From assembly GCA_004294385.1 (NCBI GenBank), contig REAP01000038.1, forward strand, positions 1 to 64,000: a stretch of DNA of 64,000 bases, written 5' to 3'. The stretch's first letter is position 1; every line of letters starts with the position of its first letter. Below the pieces are notes generated by a model. That model worked only from the letters and a program-made list of their open reading frames with translations. It had not been told where the DNA came from and did no database searches. Below are positions 35,659 through 47,094 of this stretch, piece by piece. The translations under genes and the position numbers were made by a program. Origin of the DNA: Oscillatoriales cyanobacterium (lineage in GTDB: Bacteria; Cyanobacteriota; Cyanobacteriia; Cyanobacteriales; Microcoleaceae).

Positions 35659-36126
35659 TCATAGTCCACAATTGGAAATAAACATATAGCGTCGAATTGC
35701 TGACCATTCACTGATGCTAATTTGATCGCTTTTAGGAATTTGCTGTCCAGTCCGTTGAGGATGGCGGCTATAAAAAATTGTATCTGCAAGGCGATCGTAG
35801 GTTTGTTCGTAGGTTTGGCCGTTAATTGTGGTGAATTCCCATCCTGTCTCTCCTGGTTCGGGACGATAGCAGACTTCTTGTACGGACTTGACTCGCGGAT
35901 CGATCGCCTCGCGTAATTTCTGCCATTCTGTTATGTAGTTGCGATCGCCCGTTTGGAGTTTACGATTGTTTAACTGAGGATTTACCCTGTAGAATAATAA
36001 ATCTGTTAATCGATCGACGGCTTGTTCTCGCGATTCGGCTTTGGCTGGATTGGGGCTGATGACGACAAGGGCGATCGCGATCGTACAAATTATTGATAAT
36101 CTGGAGACGGGTTTAATAGACAGCAA
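35659..36126 (-). CDS. Secreted hypothetical protein
   Basis: 155 residues, with an N-terminal signal peptide to about 30 (SIICTIAIALVVISPNPAKAES). The mature protein has two similar halves, each with a D-R-L-(T/A)-D-(L/T)-(L/I)-F-Y-R-(V/H)-P segment followed by a W-(K/A) helix (ITEWQKLREAI; ISEWSAIRRYM), so it is an internal duplication of about 60 residues. I do not recognise a family. It is separated by 5 bp from the upstream gene, suggesting an operon. Confidence 0.65.
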   Translation of the reverse strand: MLSIKPVSRLSIICTIAIALVVISPNPAKAESREQAVDRLTDLLFYRVNPQLNNRKLQTGDRNYITEWQKLREAIDPRVKSVQEVCYRPEPGETGWEFTTINGQTYEQTYDRLADTIFYSRHPQRTGQQIPKSDQISISEWSAIRRYMFISNCGL

Positions 36127-36131
36127 CTTGA

Positions 36132-36413
36132 TTAGTCCTTACTGTTTAATTCCCTAGCATTATCTTGGAATCTCTTCAGCATCCTAGATTCACCAATCCA
36201 CTCATCAAAGTCGGGACTATGATCTAATTGATCATTGCTAAACTTGCTCAAAAACTCTTGAGTGGACAATTGATATTGAGTTTCAAACTCTCTCAATCTC
36301 TCCTCAGTTACTCTAATTCCATCGGCTAGTAATTGTAACTCTTTAGTAATCGCATCTGTTATGAAACGCAAGATTGAGTCCGGGCGTTCACAGATGATTT
36401 TGATCTCAGCCAT
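36132..36413 (-). CDS. Small antitoxin-like protein
   Basis: 93 residues, largely alpha-helical. It contains STQEFLSKFSNDQL and DFDEWIGESRMLKRFQDNA, a pattern (S-x-E-F-L-x-(R/K)-(Y/F) then (E/D)W-GE-R-L--L---) that recurs in cyanobacterial small proteins paired with toxins or PIN-type genes. No toxin gene is visible next to it, so it may be an orphan. Assignment by pattern only. Confidence 0.55.
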   Translation of the reverse strand: MAEIKIICERPDSILRFITDAITKELQLLADGIRVTEERLREFETQYQLSTQEFLSKFSNDQLDHSPDFDEWIGESRMLKRFQDNARELNSKD

Positions 36414-36532
36414 TTTTGTGACTCCTTTTGAAGCTTAGATGATTATAACATTTGTCTAGACTTTTTATATCGGTGCGCTGAGCGAAGTCGAAGCGTCGAA
36501 GGGCTTTCTTCCTTCTTCCTTCTTCCTTCGAC

Positions 36533-38287
36533 TTACTTCCAGCCCAACCACCTTAACAAAGGCACAACCAAATAATGACTGACTCCCAAACAAAGCCCGA
36601 TCGCACTTCCCAACAAACCAAAAAATGCCACAGCCCCCCAAACTTCCCACAAGCCCAGTGTAGCGCTAGACGAGGCAAAACTTTCCAAGAAACTCCCAGG
36701 AAAAATGCTCAAAGCATTCAGAGACAAAAACACTCCCGTAGAACACACAGCCACTACCAAAGCGTGCACCAATTGGTGACTCCGCAAACCCATTCCCACA
36801 GTCAAAGAGGCGATCGCAAAAGCACCCAAAATAATCCCCTGCACCCCACTAGAAGCACTCGATTCCAACCAACACAAACCAGCTAACAAATAACCTTGAA
36901 CACCCATCATTCCTGATAGCCAATACTGTTTTTGTTGGCGAAAACTGCCCGCATCCGTCAAACCGATCGCAGTTCCCAATCCCGCAAATCCAAACAGTAG
37001 CACCTCCGGCCCCACAGCGAAAGTCATGTTAGGAATTAATTGATGCAAACCCTCATTCAAAAAACTGGCAATTTCCGCGCCAATAGGCGAAGCATAGCCC
37101 AAAACCAAACCGCCGATCGCCCCCGCACTTCCCCCAATCCCACCGAGCACCATTTCCCAGCCCGTATCCAGAGAAGCTACCACAATTTGCGCGATCGCCC
37201 CGAACAACAAAACCGTCAAACTAGCCGTTTTTTGCGCCCCCACCACCAACACTTCCCGACAGAATTTCAGAATAGCTTGACTGGTTGGCGCTAACGCCAT
37301 TTGGCCCTTATTCTTCGCATAAATCTGCCTCAAACGTTGGCGAACATCCCCAGCCGTAGCCGGACGCTGCTGCACATCCGATCGCACCATATCATCCAAC
37401 AAATTAGCAAAAGCCGGCGCGATCGGCGAAATATGTCGCCACCGCAACTCCCCCGTCATCGGATCCTCAATTTGGGCCGGATACTTCCCCGTCAGCAAAT
37501 GAATGCAAGTGCGGCCCAACGCATAAAAATCCGTAGCAGGCCCCACACCGCCCCCAACAATTTGTTCCGGCGGGCTATACCCAGGAGAAATCAACCGTGT
37601 CGAACTAGGAGAATCCGGCCCCATCGGTGCGACACCACCCATTTGTTTAACACCCCCAAAGTCGATCGTCACCAACTGCAATCCACCCAAACCGTTAGCC
37701 AGCAAAAGTTGTGGCGATTGTGGAACCCGCAGCATCAAATTTGAAGGCTTAATATCGCGGTGAATAATCTGGCATCTATGCAACTCCTCCAAAATTTCCA
37801 CAGCTTGACTCAGCCAACTAAAAACCCATTCCTGCGGACAACCTTGAGGGTACTCATCCAGAACTTCTTCCAAAGTTTTGCCGTGAATCTTTTCCATTAC
37901 CAAACAAGGTAGCCTGCGCGCCGCAGTATAGCCCTCGCTTGCCAAATTTTGCATTTCCACATGAAAATAACCCTCAGCCTCGACTCTAGGGACACCAGGA
38001 TGTCGCAAAAGTGCCAAAACCCAAGCTTCCTGCTCGAACAATTTCAGCGCTTTCGGGGAAGTTTCCAGCATCACTTTGAGGACGCGCTCGGTTTGAGATT
38101 CTGTATCCCAAACTGTGTAGATAGCTGCAAAACCGCCTTTGCCCAAAACTTCTAATGGCACATAGCGATTTTTCAGCCGCAGCGGCCCTCCGCAACTCTG
38201 ACAAAAATTATTGCCCCAAGTCTGAGGGTAAGGCTTTGGGCAATCTGGATTGATGCAGTGGACAGATTTTGAATGGGGGTGTGGCAC
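36533..38287 (-). CDS. Membrane-bound Ser/Thr protein kinase with zinc-ribbon N-terminus
   Basis: 584 residues. The N-terminal Cys motif (HCINPDCPKPY, then CQSCGGPL) precedes the kinase domain. That domain has the glycine loop LGKGGFAAIY, Lys in VLKVMLE, the catalytic loop IIHRDIKPSNLML, and DFGG in place of DFG-x. The end of the kinase is near 315. The C-terminal 240 residues hold several membrane helices (for example SLTVLLFGAIAQIVVASL and SHYLVVPLLRWLGW). This layout is a frequent cyanobacterial Hanks-type kinase. Substrate and signal are unknown. Confidence 0.9.
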   Translation of the reverse strand: MPHPHSKSVHCINPDCPKPYPQTWGNNFCQSCGGPLRLKNRYVPLEVLGKGGFAAIYTVWDTESQTERVLKVMLETSPKALKLFEQEAWVLALLRHPGVPRVEAEGYFHVEMQNLASEGYTAARRLPCLVMEKIHGKTLEEVLDEYPQGCPQEWVFSWLSQAVEILEELHRCQIIHRDIKPSNLMLRVPQSPQLLLANGLGGLQLVTIDFGGVKQMGGVAPMGPDSPSSTRLISPGYSPPEQIVGGGVGPATDFYALGRTCIHLLTGKYPAQIEDPMTGELRWRHISPIAPAFANLLDDMVRSDVQQRPATAGDVRQRLRQIYAKNKGQMALAPTSQAILKFCREVLVVGAQKTASLTVLLFGAIAQIVVASLDTGWEMVLGGIGGSAGAIGGLVLGYASPIGAEIASFLNEGLHQLIPNMTFAVGPEVLLFGFAGLGTAIGLTDAGSFRQQKQYWLSGMMGVQGYLLAGLCWLESSASSGVQGIILGAFAIASLTVGMGLRSHQLVHALVVAVCSTGVFLSLNALSIFPGSFLESFASSSATLGLWEVWGAVAFFGLLGSAIGLCLGVSHYLVVPLLRWLGWK

Positions 38288-40619
<2,332 letters not shown>

Positions 40620-40753
40620 TGATTTTGGTTTGAGATTTTAGGTTTTAGGTAGCAAACTTGCTGGGAAGTCTTTATCTTTGAAGAAGATTTACAAGTAAGT
40701 TTGCATCCAAAATCTAAAATCCAAAACCTAAAATTTGAGGGAGCTGGGGTCAA

Positions 40754-41120
40754 ATGGATCTCAAACAAGTTGCGAAAGACACCGCTAAGGTGCTGGCAAG
40801 TTACCTAACCTATCAATCCGTGCGGATTGTATGACTTTTCCACGAAGGGCAAAATCCAAGATGGAGAAGCGTACATTCGAGAGTTGCTATTGGAAAATCA
40901 AGATTTAGGATTTCGGATCATGACGGTGCGAGAATATCTGGCCCACGATGTGACAGAGTTTTTGCCTGAAATGGTTCGTACTGGCATTCAACAGTCGAAT
41001 ATGGAACACAGACGCCAGCATTTGGAGCGAATTACGCAGCTTAATTGGTCTGTGACTATCAGTAATCCTGAAACATCCTCAATAGATTCTGAACCGAATC
41101 TAGATAATTTGTCGAGTTAA
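40754..41120 (+). pseudogene. rbcX: rbcX, broken by an internal deletion/frameshift
   Basis: RbcX is the homodimeric chaperone that binds the RbcL C-terminus during Rubisco assembly. From the ATG at 40754 the frame reads MDLKQVAKDTAKVLASYLTY, then QSVRIV and a TGA stop at 40832. Overlapping this, another frame continues with YDFSTKGKIQDGEAYIRELL, then IMTVREYLAHDVTEFLPEMV and MEHRRQHLERITQL, the rest of RbcX, to 41120. The segment expected between (AQLxETNPPLALW in relatives, about 14 codons) is missing, and the join changes frame. It lies between rbcL and rbcS as usual. It is either non-functional or a sequence error. Confidence 0.85.
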
Positions 41121-41165
41121 TCGATCGCGAAGTGCGATCGAACACACACCTTAGAGATACAAAAA

Positions 41166-41501
41166 ATGAGAACTTTACCAAAAGAGCGTCGTTACGAAAC
41201 TCTGTCCTATTTGCCCCCGCTGACAGACGCCCAAATCGCCAAGCAACTGCAATACATCTTGGATCAAGGCTACATTCCCGGCGTAGAATTCAACGAAACC
41301 TCAGCCGCTGAAATGCGCTATTGGACTCTTTGGAAGTTGCCTTTATTTGGTGCTCGCAGCGTCCAAGAAATCATGGTAGAAGTGCAAGCTTGCCGCCAAG
41401 AAAATCCTGGTTGCTACATCCGCGTCATGGGTTTTGACAACGTGAAGCAATGCCAAGTGCTCAGCTTCATCGTCCACAAGCCTAACACCAGAGGCTACTA
41501 A
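41166..41501 (+). CDS. rbcS: Rubisco small subunit
   Basis: RbcS caps the L8 core to form L8S8 Rubisco. The 111-residue product is full length: [19 protein letters not shown], the conserved [43 protein letters not shown] and HKP near the C-terminus. It shows no deletion, unlike rbcL and rbcX. A strong hairpin terminator follows at 41552-41583, ending the rbcLXS operon. Confidence 0.97.
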   Translation: MRTLPKERRYETLSYLPPLTDAQIAKQLQYILDQGYIPGVEFNETSAAEMRYWTLWKLPLFGARSVQEIMVEVQACRQENPGCYIRVMGFDNVKQCQVLSFIVHKPNTRGY

Positions 41502-41551
41502 AAAGTATTGGCTGGCTAATCTAATTTTTAGGTTAACAGTCATTGCTGATT

Positions 41552-41583
41552 AGAGGCGGGGAATTTTCCCTGCCTCTTTTTTT
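41552..41583 (+). terminator. Intrinsic terminator of the rbc operon
   Basis: A GAGGCGGGGAA / TTCCCTGCCTC hairpin followed by eight or more T, 50 bp after the rbcS stop. Confidence 0.92.
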
Positions 41584-41634
41584 ATTGTAGCTGCTAATAA
41601 TTCCGATGCAGCCGGATTTGATATGACTCATTTT

Positions 41635-42276
41635 TTATAGTTTGCAAATAGCTTTTAAAACTTGCAGCAACAAAATCGAAGGTTCGGGCTCCATCAAAGT
41701 CAAAAATGGCATTAGCTGATAGGTTGGGGGATTTCCTCTGCGGATATTGACAAACTGATAAAACTCTCCGCTAGTTGCCAATCCCCAAACAGACTCTTGA
41801 TATTCTAAACTTTTAGAGGTGTAAGTTAGGAGTTGGGGCAAACCAGCGCGGGGAGCAATTAGACTATTTTTAGATTCAATTACTAAAATCCAAAATGGTA
41901 TATCAGCGGCAATTTGTTTCTCTTTATTAATTGCTAAAATGTCCAATCTGCCTGTAATTGTTGTATCTTCATCTTCTATCGTAATATTAGCAATATCTTG
42001 TTCTAGACTCATCTTAATTGGACGGCGGTAGAAGCCAGCCAATCGCATCAAGGGAAACGTAGTTAGGGCTTGTACCAGTCCTTCAGAAACTCGCTCGACT
42101 GACAAGTATGCGCGAAAATCATTGCGAATTTGGGCGAGTTCTAACTGTTCTATCTCTGTTAAGGATTCTAAGGACAAAAAGGTTGTGTACGTGTCATTAT
42201 TGATCTGCTCTTGGAATTTCAAAAATTGATTGACTTCACCGAGCGTTATATTTTTGGCGTTAATAGTTGTTGTCAT
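41635..42276 (-). CDS. PD-(D/E)XK nuclease-fold protein
   Basis: 213 residues. The core reads TTITGRLDILAIN, then PFWILVIESKNSLIAPRAGLPQLLTY, i.e. the D...ExK metal site of restriction-like nucleases, with an upstream helix SERVSEGLVQALTTFPLMR. Such proteins are often annotated as type I restriction subunit R-like in cyanobacteria, but there is no helicase domain and no M or S subunit nearby. Substrate unknown. A single gene at the end of the rbc region. Confidence 0.7.
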   Translation of the reverse strand: MTTTINAKNITLGEVNQFLKFQEQINNDTYTTFLSLESLTEIEQLELAQIRNDFRAYLSVERVSEGLVQALTTFPLMRLAGFYRRPIKMSLEQDIANITIEDEDTTITGRLDILAINKEKQIAADIPFWILVIESKNSLIAPRAGLPQLLTYTSKSLEYQESVWGLATSGEFYQFVNIRRGNPPTYQLMPFLTLMEPEPSILLLQVLKAICKL

Positions 42277-42362
42277 GTTTGATGATTATTTAAGTTTTAT
42301 TTATAATTCTAACATAGACATTGGAGATGGCAATGTCGTTTATCCCACAATCAACAACCGTC

Positions 42363-43253
42363 TTAATAGCCTGATTGAAGGAGCGCTCCAGAGAGCAAAT
42401 CCGTTAGTTTAAGTGTCATCGCCCATTGGTGCAAATAGGTTCTATCTAAGCGCTCCCCTTGCACTTTCAAAACTCCCAAGACATCTCTCCACTGCTTTTG
42501 GGAACCGCCAGGAATTAGTTTGTACCAACTGAGTTTTTGTAAGACAATATCTTCAGGGGAGTAAATGTAGATTCCCTCCTCTTTTAAACCACTAACAACA
42601 TGAAGCTGGCGGCGATTCATCACCGAAGTGGAAAAAGGGTCATCGGTACTCATCACAAAAATATCCACTTTCTCCATAGAAGGCAAGTATATCACATTGA
42701 AAGATGATTCACGAGGTGCTGTTTTTGACTTAGTAATTGCTTCCGCCACAGCCGACTCGCTGATATAAAACTCCCTTGACATGACATCAATTAGCTGAGG
42801 TGCTATTCGTGCTTCCAAGTCTATCACTAAGTCCAAATCTTGGGTAGACCTGTTCTCTCCCAGCAACGAACTCGCCACTGAACCACCAACCACATAGGGA
42901 ATATTTAGTGGCAACAAAATGTCAGCTATTTTCTTCGCTAACTCAATCGGATCTGCAATCACGAGCTTCTCCCAATCTTTGGTTTCTGATAAGACTTCGA
43001 GCCACTCAAAACCCAAGCACCTTTTAATAAATTCTTGTCGAAATTTTGTCTTGGTAGCATTGGGATACTGGCTCTCTATTCCTAATATTGCCATCTTTCG
43101 GACCGATCGAGCAAAAGCGCAAGTCCGCTGTACTTTTTGTTGGGGCGTTAACTGTCGCAATAGCTGAAACATCAGCACATCAGCCTCAATGCTGGTATCA
43201 ATTGATTGTGACTTATATCCTGACTTAACTATGACTGTTGGTATTGGTGGCAC
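42363..43253 (-). CDS. Nucleotidyltransferase-fold protein with N-terminal cyanobacterial domain
   Basis: 296 residues in two parts. Residues 1-90 (MFQLLRQLTPQQKVQRTCAFARSVRKMA) form a helical domain seen as a stand-alone protein in cyanobacteria. Residues 105-285 are a nucleotidyltransferase fold with VVGGSVASSLLGENRSTQDLDLVID, the GGSxAS and DLDLV motifs, and a later Asp in VDIFVM. This resembles AbiEii/MNT-type enzymes of toxin-antitoxin systems. No HEPN or AbiEi partner is visible nearby. Role inferred only from the fold. Confidence 0.7.
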   Translation of the reverse strand: MPPIPTVIVKSGYKSQSIDTSIEADVLMFQLLRQLTPQQKVQRTCAFARSVRKMAILGIESQYPNATKTKFRQEFIKRCLGFEWLEVLSETKDWEKLVIADPIELAKKIADILLPLNIPYVVGGSVASSLLGENRSTQDLDLVIDLEARIAPQLIDVMSREFYISESAVAEAITKSKTAPRESSFNVIYLPSMEKVDIFVMSTDDPFSTSVMNRRQLHVVSGLKEEGIYIYSPEDIVLQKLSWYKLIPGGSQKQWRDVLGVLKVQGERLDRTYLHQWAMTLKLTDLLSGALLQSGY

Positions 43254-43378
43254 GGTTTAATCTCGCTTCCATCCTTAGATTCCACAATTATATTGCAGAA
43301 GGACACTTCGACGGAGTTTATCCTGAGCGTAGTCGAAGGGCTCAGTGACCTTATAGCCTTGGCGACTGTTATATAAAC

Positions 43379-43612
43379 CTAATCTATCCTTTCCATTACA
43401 ATCCCATCAACTATTTCATAACCCCAATTAAAGTTTCGATTTGCCAACTGCTGGGCCATATCATATTCACCCAAAGTGCAGAGTTCAACTAACATTTGAT
43501 ATCCTTCATCTTTCTCTCGCTGCAATCTTGACCGCCGCAGTTGTTCCCGAGTTTCGTCCGAAGGATTTGGTCGCTCTTCCCCTAGCGGATTGATATCGCT
43601 AATTCGTTTCAT
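43379..43612 (-). CDS. Small protein sharing a C-terminal WGYEIVDG motif
   Basis: 77 residues, charged. The C-terminus NWGYEIVDGIVMERI is nearly the same as the C-terminus of the 407-residue neighbour (DWGYEIVDGEIVESI), from which it is separated by 9 bp on the same strand. Probably one transcription unit, with the small gene downstream. I do not know the family; the shared tail suggests a common binding partner. Confidence 0.6.
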   Translation of the reverse strand: MKRISDINPLGEERPNPSDETREQLRRSRLQREKDEGYQMLVELCTLGEYDMAQQLANRNFNWGYEIVDGIVMERID

Positions 43613-43621
43613 ATTGACTTC

Positions 43622-44845
43622 CTAAAAAGGGATTGATTCTACTATTTCACCATCTACTATTTCGTAGCCCCAGTCTGGATTGGCAGTGATTTGTTTTTCA
43701 ATTATACTTCGACCCAGAGGGGTATTGTAAGCTTTTTGTAAAGCAGAAATACTGGGAATTTCGGCGGGAGTTGGCGATGCTGTTTCTGGAAGTTTCGGCG
43801 GTTCTGGTATCGGTTCAGATGTGGATTGATTGAGGGCAAATTGCGGTGCGATCGCCCCTAATTTCTGCATCACGCTATCCTTGGTGATTTGCCGTTTTTC
43901 GTTGAAGGAAGACGGCAGATATGGTGTTTCAACGCCCTGTTGTTTTGCTGTGAGGGCATCATCCGCAAGGCGATCGCACTTTCGCAAAAAACCCTCCCAC
44001 AAATCCTTCCCCAAAACCGGATTTCTCAAGTCACTACGAGCCCTAGAAACAGCGGCTTCCAGCGGTTCCCCTTTGTGAACATAATACTGAATTCGCTCCT
44101 CTTCAAAGGCCGGATAAGGCACTTCTGGTGCAATTTCCCAATCTCGCTTCACCTTCTGACTTTCTCCTAAAGGAATACCCGCGATAAACTCATCCCAAAA
44201 AGTTGAGGCTAAGCCCTTGGTGATGCTGTCAATAATTTTAAAAGCCCATCCCGAAGGATTACCAAATCCCAAGTTGCGTTCTTGAGCATAGGCTTCTAAG
44301 GCACGTTGAAAGTTGTGCAGTTGTTCTTGGGAGTTCCAAGGGCCGTTAAATCGGTAATTCGGGGTAACAGCCACTGCTATTTGTTGGCGGGGTTGACCGA
44401 AGAATTTGTCGCTTTTAATACTCGGATTAGATGCAGAATTGTCAGCAACTATATCTACAGGATAATTGAGGCTTTTGGGGAGACTTGGTGTTATGATATC
44501 TTCAGGATTCGCTGTGAAGTAATCATTGATTATTTTCTCGAAAATATCAATATCAGCCCAGAGTTCTAGGGTTTGGGCGTGGGAATTTAGTAGTCTTTCT
44601 TTCAATAAAAGTCGCACTTTTAATTGCTGTCTCGCCAATTCCTGTTCTTCGGAATTCAAACCAGTAGCTTTTTCAATTTCTGCGGTGTTAGTTTGCACCC
44701 AATTTTCGGAATTGGCAAGTTGAGATTGACATTGAAATAACTGGCACAGAAAGATACTAGCTGTGACACTGCCAGTAATCCTAGCTAATTTGGGATAATA
44801 GATTACCGGATTTCCGACGTTTCCTAAAAATATGCCTATCTGCAT
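43622..44845 (-). CDS. Hypothetical protein with winged-helix-like N-terminus
   Basis: 407 residues. The N-terminal ~100 (LARITGSVTASIFLCQLFQ, then WVQTNTAEIEKATGL and LKVRLLLKERL) look like the winged-helix start of phage- or plasmid-type replication initiator/DnaD-like proteins that test an A-x-x-x-G-L motif. The middle is rich in charged helices (LEAAVSRARSDLRNPVLGKDLWEGFLRKC). The tail DWGYEIVDGEIVESI is shared with the small gene downstream. It may be a remnant of a mobile element. No plasmid or phage partners are visible. Confidence 0.55.
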   Translation of the reverse strand: MQIGIFLGNVGNPVIYYPKLARITGSVTASIFLCQLFQCQSQLANSENWVQTNTAEIEKATGLNSEEQELARQQLKVRLLLKERLLNSHAQTLELWADIDIFEKIINDYFTANPEDIITPSLPKSLNYPVDIVADNSASNPSIKSDKFFGQPRQQIAVAVTPNYRFNGPWNSQEQLHNFQRALEAYAQERNLGFGNPSGWAFKIIDSITKGLASTFWDEFIAGIPLGESQKVKRDWEIAPEVPYPAFEEERIQYYVHKGEPLEAAVSRARSDLRNPVLGKDLWEGFLRKCDRLADDALTAKQQGVETPYLPSSFNEKRQITKDSVMQKLGAIAPQFALNQSTSEPIPEPPKLPETASPTPAEIPSISALQKAYNTPLGRSIIEKQITANPDWGYEIVDGEIVESIPF

Positions 44846-44888
44846 TTTATATGTTCTCGTTTAATGAATGTTGCTTGTTGTCAAGTCT

Positions 44889-44971
44889 AGATCCCCCTAA
44901 ATCCCCCTTAAGAAGGGGGACTTTGAGAACACTCTTGTCCCCCCCTTAAGAAGGGGGGTTAGGGGGGATCT
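44889..44971. repeat. Inverted repeat (AGATCCCCCCTAA family)
   Basis: AGATCCCCCTAAATCCCCCTT... pairs with AAGGGGGGTTAGGGGGGATCT. This palindrome is common in cyanobacterial intergenic regions. A second palindrome follows at 45021-45085. Confidence 0.85.
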
Positions 44972-45020
44972 AAAGTCTAATTGGAGTAGGAGTGACTTTA
45001 ATAACACTCTTCAAAACCAA

Positions 45021-45085
45021 AGAAACCGGGTTTTTTGTGATTTTTGTGTGGTGTAACGAAGTATGTTCGTAAAAACCCGGTTTCT
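45021..45085. repeat. Inverted repeat (AGAAACCGGGTTTTT)
   Basis: 15-bp arms at 45021-45035 and 45071-45085 are exact reverse complements. Same family as 5128-5191. Confidence 0.8.
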
Positions 45086-45115
45086 GGCCACCCGCGCGTA
45101 AGTCTTAGTATAGCT

Positions 45116-45490
45116 TTAAAGCTTATATTCGAGAGGTTCACAAAACTCATTCACCCCACTCTTAAACACATAAATAATCACCGCAGTTATCAAAATCTCC
45201 GGGCAAATACTTGCAGCAACCAAATCTCCGAAAGTCGCATTCAAGCGCCCGTTAGTCAAATCTTCTTTCAACTCAGATTTGCAGATAGCAACACGACATC
45301 TTTTGGCTAATCCGTCTAACCAATTTTCCGATATATTTGGTTCTTGTCCGGCTTGAATCGCCAGAGATATCGCTGCATCCTCGATGTTTCCCTCGCAATC
45401 TTCTATTTCGTCAAGGGCTTTCAATGCTTCGGGATAGGCAGCTAATTCGGAGCGAAATCTGGCTATTTCTTGGGAGGTAATAACGACCAT
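45116..45490 (-). CDS. Conserved small cyanobacterial protein
   Basis: About 124 residues from the ATG at 45490; the frame extends 11 codons upstream with a lysine-rich stretch that is less likely to be coding. MVVITSQEIARFRSELAAYPEALKAL opens it, followed by a D-E-I-E-D-C-E-G-N motif, AAISLAIQAGQEP and a C-terminal hydrophobic helix ICPEILITAVIIYVFKSGV, which could be a single membrane segment. No function known to me. Confidence 0.6.
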   Translation of the reverse strand: MVVITSQEIARFRSELAAYPEALKALDEIEDCEGNIEDAAISLAIQAGQEPNISENWLDGLAKRCRVAICKSELKEDLTNGRLNATFGDLVAASICPEILITAVIIYVFKSGVNEFCEPLEYKL

Positions 45491-45545
45491 ATTATTTTGC
45501 TTTTTTCTTTGCTTGCAGGACAAGTTGAGGAATTAAGGTTGATAT

Positions 45546-45660
45546 TATAGCAGTCGCCAAGGCGCTTTGGTCACCCGGCCCTTCGACTACGCTCAGTGAG
45601 CGGAAGTGCGGTGCCCTGAGCGGAGTCGAAGGGTCCTAACCACCTTGGCGGTTGCTATAT
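45546..45660. repeat. Inverted repeat with GTCGAAGGG arms
   Basis: TATAGCAGTCGCCAAGGCG pairs with CACCTTGGCGGTTGCTATA, and within it GGCCCTTCGACTACGCTCAG pairs with CTGAGCGGAGTCGAAGGG. CGAAG/CTTCG elements of the same type recur near 33830, 36480, 43310 and 47050. Confidence 0.7.
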
Positions 45661-45785
45661 AACATTTTTTTGTTTGGGGTTGGGATTGGAGTAATCTATT
45701 TCGATGATTTCCCCGCTTGCTAACTATATCGGGAGTGGGGACGCTCGTACTACATAATTCCGATATTCTGAAGCAGGAATTGAGA

Positions 45786-46925
45786 TCAGCTTTTCTCTGC
45801 TTGAGACATACCACAATCCACGGACATTTCACCTAAAGAATCAGTAAAAGTAACTTCATCTTTGTAATGTCGTGGGGTTGCCATCAATAACTGCCAAGCT
45901 TCCCCAGCATCGATTAAATTCATCCGGCCGGGATAATGAATTTCTAACAACTCTTGAACCATTGGGTAATAGTTGGAGTTGATGCTAGGAAAAATGTGAT
46001 GTTCTGTATGGTAAGAAAAGTTCAAATGTAGCAGATCGAATATTTTGGGAACCCGCAGTGACATACTGTTGATCAGTGGGTCATTGATAGCGGTCATCCG
46101 ACAACCCATGTGATTGGTGAAGATGTAAAACATTGCGCCCGCATGACCAATTGCGATCGGCAAAATGTAGGCGAGAGCTACTTTGATGGGATTAAATTCT
46201 AGGTAGAATAAGATGCTTAGATGAATCCCTAAGATTCCCAAACACTCAAGGGCGATTGTAAATCTATCTTTAGGACTAACTGTAAAGGCGGCGGGCACAT
46301 AATCGACGGATTTATCATTGAATAATAACACCGAGGAGACATTGCGGAAGTTATGTACGAACCACGATCCAGCCATGCCTACAATGAACCATAGCGGATT
46401 GACTTCAATTGAGGGTACAAAGAGATTTTGAATCCATTTTCCCCAGGTATCGGGCTGCTGGTACAGGTAATTGCGATCGGGATCTGCTAGGGAGTTTGTG
46501 TTGTTATGATGTACGAGGTTGTGCAGATTTTTCCACTGGGTAGGTGGCATGAATAGCATACTTAATCCCAAAAAGGCGATCGGATAAGTCAGCGGGGACT
46601 TTTTCTGAACGCTACCGTGCATGAGGTCGTGGGAGCTAAATAGCAGAACTATGATACTATTGCCCATGATTATGGCTAAAGGTAGATATAGCCATAAAAA
46701 ATATACAGGCCATTTGTCTAGATGGCTAGCAATTCCCCATCCCAGCAGTAAAATGCCCAGATTGATCAGGAGTATTACTAACTTGCTTGAATTGGGTTCA
46801 AAGGCATCTGATGGTAGCAGTGGACGCAATTTCTTAACGTATACTGAGTGATGAATTAGGTTTTCTTCGCCTAAAATCGGGGTTGTAGTTTTGTCTAGAG
46901 TATTGAGTGTTTTTTCGGATTTCAT
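45786..46925 (-). CDS. Fatty acid desaturase
   Basis: A 379-residue membrane di-iron desaturase. Three histidine boxes are visible: HDLMH (about 115), HNLVHH (about 139) and HTEHH (about 312). Four or more membrane helices lie between (LVILLINLGILLLGWGIA; YFLWLYLPLAIIMGNSIIVLLF). It introduces a double bond into membrane acyl chains; the substrate position cannot be told from sequence. It is not close to the second desaturase at 50017. A C-terminal ~35-residue extension follows the last box region. Confidence 0.88.
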   Translation of the reverse strand: MKSEKTLNTLDKTTTPILGEENLIHHSVYVKKLRPLLPSDAFEPNSSKLVILLINLGILLLGWGIASHLDKWPVYFLWLYLPLAIIMGNSIIVLLFSSHDLMHGSVQKKSPLTYPIAFLGLSMLFMPPTQWKNLHNLVHHNNTNSLADPDRNYLYQQPDTWGKWIQNLFVPSIEVNPLWFIVGMAGSWFVHNFRNVSSVLLFNDKSVDYVPAAFTVSPKDRFTIALECLGILGIHLSILFYLEFNPIKVALAYILPIAIGHAGAMFYIFTNHMGCRMTAINDPLINSMSLRVPKIFDLLHLNFSYHTEHHIFPSINSNYYPMVQELLEIHYPGRMNLIDAGEAWQLLMATPRHYKDEVTFTDSLGEMSVDCGMSQAEKS

Positions 46926-47094
46926 ATTGTCACTAAGAGTATTTAGGGGTCACTCAATAACTTTCTAAGTTTAATTATATCTGAAATATTGATTGTTAAC
47001 TGTTCACTGTTGACAGATAAATAACTAATTACCAATTATCCTTTGACCCTTCGACTCCGCTCAGGGAACCGCCAATTGCCAATTACTAATAACA

